A stretch of DNA of 64,000 nt from Desulfacinum hydrothermale DSM 13146 (GTDB taxonomy: Bacteria; Desulfobacterota; Syntrophobacteria; Syntrophobacterales; DSM-9756): positions 62,001-126,000 of the forward strand of contig NZ_FWXF01000006.1 of NCBI RefSeq assembly GCF_900176285.1, in the 5' to 3' direction. The notes beneath the pieces were generated by a model. That model ran no database searches. It was not told the DNA's origin and saw only the letters and a list, made by a program, of their open reading frames with translations. Of the stretch, positions 17,741 to 26,751 are shown piece after piece. The stretch's first letter is position 1; each line of letters begins with the position of its first letter. The position numbers were made by a program, and so were the translations under genes.

Positions 17741-19267
17741 TCATGGCTTTTCGGTGTCCCTGTCTTCGGACTCCACGGGGAGCACCACTGTGAACGTGGA
17801 GCCTTCTCCCAGGCGGCTTTCCACCAGGATGTCGCCTCCATGGTTTTTGACGATTCCATAGCTCACCGAAAGCCCCAGTCCGGTCCCTTCCCCGGTGCTC
17901 TTGGTGGTGAAGAAGGGATCGAAGATGCGAGGCACGACCTTGGGGTCCATGCCGCACCCATTGTCGCTCACGATCACCCGGACTTGCCCCCGTTGGGAAT
18001 CCCACCGTGTGACCACCCGAATCAAGCCGTCTTTGCCGATAGCCTGTTTGGCGTTCATGATGAGATTCATGAAGACCTGGCGCATTTTGTCCCGATCCAA
18101 GACCATGGTGGGAACGCTCCGATCGAAATCCTTTTCCAGGCGAATCTGATCCAGTTCCAGGTTGTGGCGCACCACACTCAGGACCTCCTCAATGGTCTCA
18201 TGCAGACTGGCCCGCTCCTTTTTGGTGTGGGCCCGCCGGGAGAAGCTGAGCAGGTCCTCCACGATGGTCTTGCACGTGCGGGTGTGCCGTTCGATGGTCC
18301 TCAAGTCCTCTAAGCGTTCGGTACCTTCGGGCTCCTCGCGAATGAGCAGCTGGGTATAGCCCAGGATGATCCCCAGGGGATTGTTGATCTCATGGGCGAT
18401 CCCTGCCGCCAATTGCCCGATGGACGCCAATTTGTCCGCCTGCAGGAGCTGCTGCTGCATGACTTTCCGCTGGGAGATGTCTTTCACCACGAAGTGAAAG
18501 ATCTCCGTCTTGCGGGTCACCTCGCATTCGCTGGCCGCACTCAAAAGTACGTGCACCTCCCGGCCGTCGGCGGCCACCAGCCTCGTTTCCGCATCGCTCA
18601 CATAGCATTCCCGAAGGATTCTTTCGCGGAGCCGGTCCCAGTCCCGGCGGTTGGCGAAAAAGCTTCCCAAGTCCGCCGGATCCGGTACCCGTTGTTTGAC
18701 GCCGTGGGGGATGCCGAGCATTTCACATCCCGCTGGATTGATGTCCAGGATGGTTCCATCGGCGGCCACCACAGCGATCATGTCCCGCGACACCTCGAAG
18801 ATCCGCCGGTACTTTCCTTCCGAACGGGCCAGTTCCTGGGTGCGCTCTTGCACCAAGTCTTCCAGGTGCCGGTTCAGAAAAAGGAGTTCTGCATGGGCCT
18901 TCTGGAGCGCTTCCTTGTCCCGAAGCACTTGCTGATAGACCCCCCAGATCCGCTCGAAAAAGAGGGTCACCGCCCCCACCACGCAAAAAGTGATGGTGTT
19001 GACGGAGCCGCTGTAGGGCCGCAGCACCGCCCAGATGTCCGAACGCCCCCCCAGAATCAGGAGCTCTTTGGCGATGTGGCCCACCCCGCGCGAAACGGCA
19101 AAGGCCGTGAGGGCGTGGGAAACCATGAGCAGATAGGTCCACACCACGTTTTCCCGGTCCTGGTTGCGCAGCTTAAGGGATAAGCCCACACACAGGATCG
19201 AAAAGACGATCATGAGGGCCGAGCCCACCAGATCCACCAATAAGACGGGCCAAAAGGGAAGTTGCAT
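17741..19267 (-). CDS. membrane-bound PAS sensor histidine kinase
   Basis: The 508-residue product has about three membrane spans in the first 105 residues, a short coiled coil and a PAS domain (about 150-265). A HisKA domain with His292 in AHEINNPLG and a HATPase domain follow (NLIMNAKQA, DNGCGMDP, GTGLGLSVSYG). It would autophosphorylate and pass phosphate to the NtrC-type regulator encoded downstream. Its start overlaps the stop of the upstream membrane protein gene as TGATG, so the two proteins are made together and may sense a signal jointly. The signal is unknown. Confidence 0.92.
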   Translation of the reverse strand: MQLPFWPVLLVDLVGSALMIVFSILCVGLSLKLRNQDRENVVWTYLLMVSHALTAFAVSRGVGHIAKELLILGGRSDIWAVLRPYSGSVNTITFCVVGAVTLFFERIWGVYQQVLRDKEALQKAHAELLFLNRHLEDLVQERTQELARSEGKYRRIFEVSRDMIAVVAADGTILDINPAGCEMLGIPHGVKQRVPDPADLGSFFANRRDWDRLRERILRECYVSDAETRLVAADGREVHVLLSAASECEVTRKTEIFHFVVKDISQRKVMQQQLLQADKLASIGQLAAGIAHEINNPLGIILGYTQLLIREEPEGTERLEDLRTIERHTRTCKTIVEDLLSFSRRAHTKKERASLHETIEEVLSVVRHNLELDQIRLEKDFDRSVPTMVLDRDKMRQVFMNLIMNAKQAIGKDGLIRVVTRWDSQRGQVRVIVSDNGCGMDPKVVPRIFDPFFTTKSTGEGTGLGLSVSYGIVKNHGGDILVESRLGEGSTFTVVLPVESEDRDTEKP

Positions 19268-19776
19268 CAGCCGTTTTCACTCCTGGGAAATCGGTATCCG
19301 GTACGGATGAGTTCACGAAGGGAAAGGAAGAGAAAGACGATGGCCGGCACACACAACAGGTGGTCCATCTTTCCCAGATAGAAGGCCCAGGTAATCCATT
19401 CGCGCCCGGGAAAAGGCTGCAACGTGGCCTGCAAAGTCCCCTTGGAAAAGGTGAGAAACAGGTCTTCGCGGCCTTCCAGATGGTGGATAAACATGGTGTC
19501 CAGGTTCCAGGCGATGAAGGAAAGGGCCGCATATTGCAAATATCGCCATCCGCGATGGTGCGTGAGATGCCTTTCCCGCAGCCAATAGACCAGGATTCCC
19601 ATGGAGACGAGGAAAAAGGCATGGGCCAGCTGATGGGCGTAGAGCCCTTCCGGTTCTGTGTGCACCTGGGTGGCCCAGACAACACGGGGCATCGCCACGA
19701 TCAGGGCCAGCCCAACCCCCAACCCCTTAGCCCACCTGGACACAGGGGAAAATGCCCATTTTCTCTTCATCAACAT
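19267..19776 (-). CDS. multispan membrane protein, putative sensor partner
   Basis: This encodes a 169-residue protein with a positively charged N-terminus and hydrophobic segment (GLGVGLALIVAM). Spans follow (FFLVSMGILVYWL; a central segment; VPAIVFLFLSL) with several histidines (YAHQLAHAFF, RHLTHHRGW, FIHHLEG) that could bind metal or heme. No family was recognised. The start ATG 19776 follows GGCGGAG; longer upstream frames lack a ribosome site. One-base overlap with the kinase gene suggests it is an accessory sensor. Heme or metal binding is only an inference from the histidine content. Confidence 0.65.
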   Translation of the reverse strand: MLMKRKWAFSPVSRWAKGLGVGLALIVAMPRVVWATQVHTEPEGLYAHQLAHAFFLVSMGILVYWLRERHLTHHRGWRYLQYAALSFIAWNLDTMFIHHLEGREDLFLTFSKGTLQATLQPFPGREWITWAFYLGKMDHLLCVPAIVFLFLSLRELIRTGYRFPRSENG

Positions 19777-20459
19777 AGTGCACTCCGCCATTATCAATGT
19801 ATTTTTCGTGTTTTTAACAGGTTCCCACATCCCGCTCGTCCCTGGACCCGTCTCCGCGACGCAAAACGCCACCTTTTCGCCTCGTCCAAGCCCCGGAACG
19901 AATTGGCCGATCACAATCTAACCATCTGAAACTACAGCCTAAACAAATTCACACAACGATCCACACGTCCCTTGCCTTTACCTTAGGCGAACCCAAAGGT
20001 CAATGGTGGGAAACGTTGGCAATGGTGAGTTGGGCCAGTTTGTCCGAAGCAATGGAACCGGTTGGACCTGAAAAGGAGAGGGTCATAACCAGAGAAGTAA
20101 AGATCTGGACCGGTGGGATTCGTTCCAACCAGAAAAAGGCATGGCGCAGGGTTCAGCAATCCTAACGTATTCGGAATGCACAAGCAGGCTCCGACGGACA
20201 AGCTCACGAAATCGCCACATCCTCATGGAAGCAGCCGAATACGCGATGCCGATGGGCCATGCCCATCCGACATGGTTTAACGATTTACCTTGCAAAACGG
20301 GACAAGGGCCATCCCGCGCGAGTTTCATGGCTGTTCAATCGCTGCGGCAGACCTGTCGAAAGATGTTCATTTCCCATCCGTCCCCGTTGAAACCCTGTTC
20401 AAAACAGACACCACCAGGATGCGGGAGGGTTCCAAACATGTTCAAAACCCGTCGAAAAC
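19777..20459. other. 683-nt region without recognised gene
   Basis: This lies upstream of the sensor operon and downstream of the AAA+ regulator gene (both minus strand). Frames in it are short and read as non-coding. The promoter of the sensor operon should lie within the first 200 nt, but no clear consensus was seen. Confidence 0.45.
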
Positions 20460-21455
20460 TCACTTTCCAACACGGCGGGCTTTGCCCGGCGGACGCCCTC
20501 GGCCTCGGGTGCACGTGATCCCGTAACGGTGCAACTTTTTGTGCAGGGTGGTTCGATGGATCCCCAGGATTTCCGCTGCCCGGGAGATGTTCCCACCCTG
20601 GCTGCGAAGGACGCGTTCAATGTGCCGCCGTTCCACCTCCTCCAGGGTCAAGTGGGTGGATGGAGGCGGAGGCGGCGCCTGGAGAAAGGCCAGGTCCGAG
20701 ACGCCGATCCGGCGCCTCTTGGCCAGCACCACGGCCCGTTCCATGGCATTCTGCAGCTCGCGCACGTTGCCCGGCCACGCATAGGACTTGAGCAGTTCCA
20801 TGGCCTCTCGACTGACGGCATCCACCTGTTTGTTGGTTTCGCGGCTGTAGCGTTTCAGAAAGTGGGTTGCCAGCAAGGGAATATCGTCCACACGCTCCCG
20901 CAGGGGCGGCACGTGGATGGAGATCACATTGAGGCGGTAGAACAGATCGGAACGGAAGCGGCCTTCGGCGATGGCCTTGCCCACATCCATCTTGGTGGAT
21001 GCGATGATGCGGAGGCCCCACCAAGAGAAATCTTCCCATTCCGGTTTATGGGCACTCCTTTCGCCCAGGATCTGTAGCAGATTCAATTGCATTCGAGGCG
21101 ACAGCTCTCCGACCTCATCCAGAAAGAGCGTGGAGCCGTCTCCCGACGCAAGGCTTCTTCCACGGGCCTGCACGGTGCTATGTATGGCTTCCTTTGCTTG
21201 TCCGAACAGCTCGACTTCCAGCAAATACTCCGGCATGGCACCGCATTTGATCACAACAAACGGAGCATCGGCGCGGAGGCTCGCTGCGTGGATCGCCCTG
21301 GCCACTACTTCCTTCCCGGTGCCCGCCTCCCCTGTGATGAATACAGGGGAAGCAGAAAGGGCCGCGTCTGAAATCACGCAGGAGATGCGCTCCATGGCCC
21401 TGGAACGACCTAACAGATTGACATCGCGCAATGGCACTGGATTTTTACTCATCAT
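20460..21455 (-). CDS. AAA+ enhancer-binding-type regulator lacking GAFTGA
   Basis: The 331-residue product lacks a receiver domain and starts almost directly with the sigma54-activator AAA+ domain: Walker A GEAGTGKE (42-49) and Walker B LFLDEVGE (110-117). Arg-rich sensor blocks (LFYRLNVISIHVPPLRER) and a C-terminal Fis-type HTH (ISRAAEILGIHRTTLHKKL) follow. Where GAFTGA is expected after ELFG, the sequence reads QAKEAIHSTVQ. It therefore probably cannot engage sigma54 and may regulate a sigma70 promoter or repress. Start 21455 follows AGGTGA; upstream in-frame codons lack support. It lies just beyond the redox gene cluster. Confidence 0.85.
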   Translation of the reverse strand: MMSKNPVPLRDVNLLGRSRAMERISCVISDAALSASPVFITGEAGTGKEVVARAIHAASLRADAPFVVIKCGAMPEYLLEVELFGQAKEAIHSTVQARGRSLASGDGSTLFLDEVGELSPRMQLNLLQILGERSAHKPEWEDFSWWGLRIIASTKMDVGKAIAEGRFRSDLFYRLNVISIHVPPLRERVDDIPLLATHFLKRYSRETNKQVDAVSREAMELLKSYAWPGNVRELQNAMERAVVLAKRRRIGVSDLAFLQAPPPPPSTHLTLEEVERRHIERVLRSQGGNISRAAEILGIHRTTLHKKLHRYGITCTRGRGRPPGKARRVGK

Positions 21456-22169
21456 TTCTTCACCTACACGCCCATACTGCCCCATGCAGGCGGGACCGCC
21501 GCATGGCTTTGGACGCCCTCCACGTGGTATGTGAAGCTGCTGCAAATCGTCTTCGATTCCATATCACTGATCCCAAGGAGGCGGACTACCGGATGGATTT
21601 GAGGAATGTCTCATCTTGGATGATCACATTTTCGGAATGCCTTCGCACTAAGATTTGAAGCAAAACCGGGGCAATACTCTCAGTCGCACAGGCCGGTGCT
21701 GGAGCAAATCACAAAGAAACAGCTCGTCTCCAATGAGTTCGATCGCCTGAACCAGTTCGGAAAGGCCCCAAGATTCCGGTCGTCAGTGGTCGTGGAGAGC
21801 CCCTTCTTGTTACCCCCCACAACTCGAGCGGCGCACTCGGATCCTGGTCCTTCCCACCGATCACTTGAGCCGGCCCCTGCTAAAGCCCTCCTTCCTCCGC
21901 ACGAGGCAGAAACCTTCGGCAAAGCGAGCCACGGCCTATGATGCCGATCTCAACACGTTCCACCGCCGGCATTGGATCTCCATGCCCGGAACCCTCCTTG
22001 TCTTATGACCGTGGATCCCTGATCCCTTGCGGCTCCCAAGTCGGTAGGCGAACGGCAAACACCGGCCCGACACAGGCCCGGTGCAACTCCAAACGTCACG
22101 TATCGCACGTCTCGCACCCGGTGAAAGATCAGATTCCTACCGAGGGCCTTTCCAGAGGGTTCCATGTGT
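21456..22169. other. 714-nt region without recognised gene
   Basis: This lies between the AAA+ regulator gene and the end of the redox cluster, both on the minus strand. Only short unconvincing frames occur. It should contain the regulator's promoter and the cluster's terminator; neither could be pinned down. Confidence 0.45.
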
Positions 22170-22928
22170 TCAGCGTTGCCTTTGCCGTAAAGCCAATTGC
22201 ACCCGGTCCGCAAGCAGCTTGGCACAGGTGGGACAATAGCGGTGGTGTTCCTTCACATCCGGATGAGGTTGTGCGTGTTCTTCCGCAAATTCAAGAAACT
22301 TATGCGTGGCAAACTGGCGGCCGCACGCCTCGCAGCGTTCCAAGGCATGGATGCCGATGATCTCGTCTCGAATGGAAATTGTTCGGGTATCTTCGGTATC
22401 TCGGATGACGATCGCTCCCGTCGGGCATAGGTTGGCACACGTCCCGCAGCCGATGCAGGCCCCTTCGGCGGGCACCACATAAGCCACACCCTCGCGTTTT
22501 TCCATCCTCAGAGCTCCGACTCCGATAATTTCCTTACACACACGGATGCACAGCCGACAGCGCACACAGCCATCGGGCGGTGGTCCCAGATCGACACCGT
22601 ATTGCTGGGCCAGATCCAGGATTCTCCGACTCTGGGGCGCCATCTGCAAAAGCCGCTGAAAGGCTTTCCTGCGTGCATTCTGGACGATCTCACTGTCCGT
22701 TCGAATCTGCAGTCCTTCCTGAACAGGCATGATGCATGAAAGCATGGCGACGGGCCGCCCCGATTTGCCCATCACCTCCACGGCGCACAGCCGACAACTA
22801 CCAGACGGTTTCAAAGCCGGATGGTAACAGAGCGTAGGGAGTTGAACGCCGAGGAAGCGCAACGCCTGCAAGACGGTCTGCCCCTCTTCGACTTCATATT
22901 CATGTCCGTCGATGGTGATCGTAACCAT
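22170..22928 (-). CDS. NuoG/HoxU-like [2Fe-2S] + 2x[4Fe-4S] electron-transfer subunit
   Basis: The 252-residue product has a plant-type [2Fe-2S] domain (Cys34, Cys45, Cys48, Cys65). A bacterial ferredoxin pair follows (Cys121/124/127/131 and Cys158/161/164/168), then a C-terminal Cys199-x2-Cys202 ... Cys232-x2-Cys235 pair that could hold zinc. The His-Cys3 cluster of full NuoG is not evident. Such proteins pass electrons between a flavin/NAD(P)H site and a catalytic subunit in NAD-linked hydrogenases and formate dehydrogenases. It is cytosolic and the last gene of the redox cluster, 17 nt after the CBS gene. Confidence 0.85.
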   Translation of the reverse strand: MVTITIDGHEYEVEEGQTVLQALRFLGVQLPTLCYHPALKPSGSCRLCAVEVMGKSGRPVAMLSCIMPVQEGLQIRTDSEIVQNARRKAFQRLLQMAPQSRRILDLAQQYGVDLGPPPDGCVRCRLCIRVCKEIIGVGALRMEKREGVAYVVPAEGACIGCGTCANLCPTGAIVIRDTEDTRTISIRDEIIGIHALERCEACGRQFATHKFLEFAEEHAQPHPDVKEHHRYCPTCAKLLADRVQLALRQRQR

Positions 22929-22945
22929 TGGGAAGTCCCTTTCCT

Positions 22946-23395
22946 TCAGTCGTGCATCGCATCTTCCAGGCGGCTGACATAATCTTGCAAGTAATGGAGC
23001 TCCGCCTTCAACGATCCCACATAGTTTTGGATGATGTCTCGGACGGACAAAAGGCCGACAAGCCGGCCTTCCGAAAGCACGGGCATATGGCGAATATCCG
23101 CTTGAATCATGGCAGACATCACGTTACTCAGCTCGTCATCCATCCGAGCGACGATCAGATTCTCTGTCATACCGTCACCGACGGAAAGGTTTGTAAACGG
23201 TTTATCCGGAAATTTCAGATGAACTTTCAGCACATCCCTTTCCGTAAAAATGCCCACAGGACGATCTTGGTCCATCACAATCAAAGCGCTGATATGCTTG
23301 TCCGCCATCATGCTGATGGCATCCTCCACCGTCTGGCTCTTATCAATGGCATGGACACATGGTTCTCTGTTCGCCAGCAAGCTCTCAACTTTCAT
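22946..23395 (-). CDS. tandem CBS-domain protein
   Basis: The 149-residue product consists of two CBS motifs (about 1-65 and 72-130; ALIVMDQDRPVGIFTERDVL and MPVLSEGRLVGLLSVRDII) plus a short coiled tail (LHYLQDYVSRLEDA). CBS pairs bind adenine nucleotides and sense energy charge or NAD(P) forms. Its place directly before the [2Fe-2S] subunit gene suggests allosteric control of the complex. No catalytic domain is attached. Confidence 0.88.
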   Translation of the reverse strand: MKVESLLANREPCVHAIDKSQTVEDAISMMADKHISALIVMDQDRPVGIFTERDVLKVHLKFPDKPFTNLSVGDGMTENLIVARMDDELSNVMSAMIQADIRHMPVLSEGRLVGLLSVRDIIQNYVGSLKAELHYLQDYVSRLEDAMHD

Positions 23396-23673
23396 GGAAA
23401 CTCCCGCATATCATTCCGACCACGGCAGACCCTTTACCAGCATGCAACTCTATCGACCTCCCCCACGCAAGACCGGGACAAAGAAGCATGAAAGACACCG
23501 TCTGCAATGCACCGCCGGCCAAGGGACTGCGTGATGGATAACAAGCCCACAGCTTCTCCCAGCTCCACCCTACCTTTGGGTGCCGGGCACCACAGTCTCC
23601 ATACACCGCTTTCTTTTCCCGCGTTTCGTCTCACCCTGCCCAAAAGAAGGGCCAAAGCCGTTCTGCGTTGAGC

Positions 23674-23886
23674 TTACTCTTCCAAGAGCCGGAGACAATC
23701 CTGGGGGAATCGGTGTGTGCCCCTATCATCAAGCGTCACTTCCACCAGGGCGCTGGGATCGTTTTTGCTGGTATCCGGATCCGTGATCACGCCGCGGGCG
23801 CCCACATATTCGTCCATGTAGGGCTCCCAGCTTTCATCCTCGGATCTCCTGTGAATTTCCACTCGTTGCCCCCTTCGAAACGTCAT
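23674..23886 (-). CDS. small conserved-looking protein of unknown function
   Basis: The 70-residue product (starts MTFRRGQRVEIHRR, ends DCLRLLEE) is acidic and SH3/KOW-like in pattern, with a basic strand start and GARGVITDPD turn. It could be a small beta-barrel, perhaps binding nucleic acid or a partner subunit. The start at 23886 is set by an AAGGAGGT ribosome site. It lies 81 nt after the flavoprotein gene and 278 nt before the CBS gene. No function is assigned. Confidence 0.6.
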   Translation of the reverse strand: MTFRRGQRVEIHRRSEDESWEPYMDEYVGARGVITDPDTSKNDPSALVEVTLDDRGTHRFPQDCLRLLEE

Positions 23887-23967
23887 CGGCACCTCCTTTT
23901 CGGCTCCCGTTGGCCCCTTCCGCCGTCCCACAGTCCCGGACGCTCGGTAAAGGAGTGGCATCCCTTT

Positions 23968-26139
23968 TCAGATCCCTTTGCCGACGGGAGGCGTTAGTTC
24001 CGCATGCTTGGCCGCGGCCTTTTTGCGGGCACACTTCAAACAGAGTCGATGTCCCGCCACCGTCGACGCCAGCTCCTTCATGCGCCCCATAATGAAATCA
24101 TGGTACCGTTCGGGACCGAGAACACTCCCACACTCTTCACAGTATTCCAATTTGAGTTGGTTGAGAACCGTCCCGCAGATCGACAGAACCCGCGTACCAT
24201 CCCGATCCTCGATCTGCATGGCATCGTTGGGGCAATGGGTGGCACAGGCGCCGCAGGTGATGCACCTTTCCGCCGTCGCTCGAAAATCCGTTTCCGTCTT
24301 GTGTTCCACGTCCAGATAACCCAATTTCAGGGCATCGATCTTCATCTTGTCCCGACAGATCTCGACGCACAATCCGCATCGTCGGCACACATCACAGCGC
24401 AGACACCGAAGTGCTTCTTCCCGGGCCTCGTCTTGCGTCAGCCCCAGTTCCACCTGTTGGAACGTGATCCTTCGCCGATCGGTATTGAGCTCGGCCATCC
24501 TGGGCCTTTCCAGGCGCATCTTCTTGGACGCCGACACTTCCAAAAAGGGCAGCCTGCGGCGCCTCACAGGCACCGGAGGCATCTTGGGCTGGGGAATTCC
24601 TTGGAGATAGCGATCGATGGCATCGGCGGCTACTTTGCCCATACCAATGGCTTCAATGACCGTCGCCGGCCCCGTGACCACGTCTCCGGCAGCAAAAACC
24701 CCCTCCTGACTCGTTTCCATGGTCGCCGTGTTGGCCTTGATAGTGCCGCGTTTGGACCATTTCAGGCGGTCCAGGTGGTCCACCCCCCTGCTATCAATGG
24801 CTTGACCGATAGCCGCAATAACACAATCCACATCCAGGTCGTGATCGCTGCCTTCCACCGGAATCGGGCGTCTGCGCCCGCTGGCATCCGCTTGCCCCAG
24901 CTCGGCACGCAGACAATGCAGGGCCGTCACACGACCGTCTTGCCCCTTGACCTCAACGGGTACGGTCAGAAATTGAAATTGAACCCCCTCTTCTTCCGCT
25001 TGTCTGACTTCGATTTCATGGGCGGGCATTTCGGAGCGCGTTCGACGGTAGAGCAACGTCACCGATTCGCAGCCCAGGCGGATACAAGTGCGGGCCGCAT
25101 CGATGGCCACGTTCCCACCACCGATGACGGCCACCTTCTTACCCGGGGCATGGCGCTCGCCCAAGGCCACGTCGCGGAGGAAATCCACGGCACTGATGAC
25201 TTGGGGGAAATCCTCTTCCCCGGGAATCATCAACTTGTAGGAACTGTGGGCTCCGATGGCGATGAGGAAGGCTTCATAGCCTTCCTCGCGCAGCTGCTCG
25301 ATGGTCACATCCCTCCCCAGCCGCGTGTTCCGCCGTATCTCCACACCCATGTCTTCGATCATGCCCACTTCGCGGTCGATCACCTCGCGCGGGAGTCGAT
25401 ACCGGGGGATTCCCACCATCATCATGCCGCCCGCCACCGGCAGTGCCTCCAGGATGGTCACCTGGTAGCCCTTGAGCCGCAGATAGTAGGCAGCGGTCAG
25501 TCCCGCGGGACCGGCCCCCACGATGCAGACCTTCCGTCCATTGGACGGAGGCAGCGGCGGATTGACATATTCCATGCGGGACATGGCCCGTTCCGCCGCA
25601 TATCCTTTGAGGTCCTTAATGGCAATGGGCTTGTCGATCCGTCCCCGGACGCACACGAATTCACACGGATGCGTGCACACCAGGCCGCACACCCAGGGAA
25701 AGGGGTTATCTTCCCTGATGATACGAATGGCTTCGGCTTCGCGTCCCATGCCGATAAGGGTCACATAACTGGGGATGTCCAGGCCGGCCGGACACGCCAT
25801 CTGACAGGGCGACGGCGCAAGTTTTACGCAATCGCCCGTGGCGCAGTTGTGCGTTTGGATGTGACTGACGAAAACTTCCTCGTATTCGCTCAACGTGTCG
25901 AGCAGGAACCTCCCCGCCTCGACCGTCCTGGCCTCCGCACCCTGGGACAACAGGGATTCTCCCAGAGATCGAAGCGCGGAGAGATGGTCCCCGCCACCCC
26001 GTCCCCAGGCGATATCTCCCAGCAGAAGAAAAATTTCTTCCGCCAAATGACGCGACCTGGGAAGGGTGATGGTTTCCGAGGCAAGAAGCTCATCAAAATA
26101 TTGACGACACTCGTTGACCGGACATCTTGAAGACATCAT
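23968..26139 (-). CDS. GltD-like FAD/NAD(P)H oxidoreductase with extra ferredoxin domains
   Basis: The 723-residue product has an N-terminal helical region and a GltD-type cysteine block (about 99-163). An FAD Rossmann motif GAGPAG (208-213), an NAD(P)H motif GGGNVA (340-345) and the conserved C-terminal FAD motif GVFAAGDVVTGPATVIEA are present. The C-terminus carries two [4Fe-4S] motifs (CLRCDVCRRCGLC; CITCGACATHC) and a CEECG/CLKC pair. Related proteins move electrons between NAD(P)H and ferredoxin or a catalytic partner (NfnB, GltD). It is cytosolic and sits between the ferredoxin and CBS genes, probably the NAD(P)H module of the complex. Confidence 0.88.
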   Translation of the reverse strand: MMSSRCPVNECRQYFDELLASETITLPRSRHLAEEIFLLLGDIAWGRGGGDHLSALRSLGESLLSQGAEARTVEAGRFLLDTLSEYEEVFVSHIQTHNCATGDCVKLAPSPCQMACPAGLDIPSYVTLIGMGREAEAIRIIREDNPFPWVCGLVCTHPCEFVCVRGRIDKPIAIKDLKGYAAERAMSRMEYVNPPLPPSNGRKVCIVGAGPAGLTAAYYLRLKGYQVTILEALPVAGGMMMVGIPRYRLPREVIDREVGMIEDMGVEIRRNTRLGRDVTIEQLREEGYEAFLIAIGAHSSYKLMIPGEEDFPQVISAVDFLRDVALGERHAPGKKVAVIGGGNVAIDAARTCIRLGCESVTLLYRRTRSEMPAHEIEVRQAEEEGVQFQFLTVPVEVKGQDGRVTALHCLRAELGQADASGRRRPIPVEGSDHDLDVDCVIAAIGQAIDSRGVDHLDRLKWSKRGTIKANTATMETSQEGVFAAGDVVTGPATVIEAIGMGKVAADAIDRYLQGIPQPKMPPVPVRRRRLPFLEVSASKKMRLERPRMAELNTDRRRITFQQVELGLTQDEAREEALRCLRCDVCRRCGLCVEICRDKMKIDALKLGYLDVEHKTETDFRATAERCITCGACATHCPNDAMQIEDRDGTRVLSICGTVLNQLKLEYCEECGSVLGPERYHDFIMGRMKELASTVAGHRLCLKCARKKAAAKHAELTPPVGKGI

Positions 26140-26216
26140 CCGTGATTACCTCGAAATTAGACTGAAAAGTTCACTGCCCATCGCCCCTTAGCAGATTCTC
26201 ATTCGTCGACCGTTCA

Positions 26217-26720
26217 TCACTCCAAAGACGACAGGGCCTTGGCGTGACGTTGCCGCCGAATGTCGCGCAGCTCTTCCGGTTTCCCGAATTGGAGGCAGTG
26301 GGTGGTGCACACGGTCACACAGGCGGGTTTTAAGCCCTGGTCCAGGCGATCTTTGCAATAGTCACACTTGACCACCTTTCCCGTTTCCGGGTTCCACTGC
26401 GGGGCGCCCCACGGACAGGCCGAGATACAGGTTTTGCATCCCACGCACAAGTCTTCGTCCACAAAAACGATCCCGTCTTTGGCTCGCTTCTGCATGGCGC
26501 CCGTCGGGCAGGCCGCCACACACCACGGGTTTTCGCAGTGGAAACACGGCATAAAGATGTAGGAAGCCCTGGGAAGCGGCCCCACAAACTTGGGGCCCAC
26601 TTCCACGACCTGGCAGATCTTGGGCCCCAGGGGCATCCCTTTGTTGGCCTTGCACTGGACTTCGCACGTATGACAACCGATGCACTTCTTCGCATCCTGG
26701 AAGAGGTAGTACTGACTCAT
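26217..26720 (-). CDS. four-cluster ferredoxin subunit (PhsB/DmsB/FdhB-like)
   Basis: The 167-residue product has sixteen cysteines in four [4Fe-4S] groups: 13/16/19/23, 59/62/67/71, 92/95/98/102 and 119/122/134/138. This is the standard arrangement of the electron-transfer subunit of molybdopterin enzymes of the DMSO reductase family. It has no signal peptide. Start 26720 follows GGAGGG; an in-frame ATG five codons upstream is less well placed. It lies 31 nt after the molybdopterin subunit gene, its likely partner. Confidence 0.92.
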   Translation of the reverse strand: MSQYYLFQDAKKCIGCHTCEVQCKANKGMPLGPKICQVVEVGPKFVGPLPRASYIFMPCFHCENPWCVAACPTGAMQKRAKDGIVFVDEDLCVGCKTCISACPWGAPQWNPETGKVVKCDYCKDRLDQGLKPACVTVCTTHCLQFGKPEELRDIRRQRHAKALSSLE

Positions 26721-26751
26721 TCGCATGCCCTCCAAATTGGGTCCAAGTTTG

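Noticed and set aside
22427-22446. sigma54-like TTGGCACACGTCCCGC on the plus strand
   Set aside because: It is inside the [2Fe-2S] subunit coding sequence (encoding its ferredoxin motif on the other strand) and points at no gene.
24004-26130. A 708-codon plus-strand open frame
   Set aside because: It is the mirror of the GltD-like flavoprotein gene, which has clear motifs; the plus frame has none.
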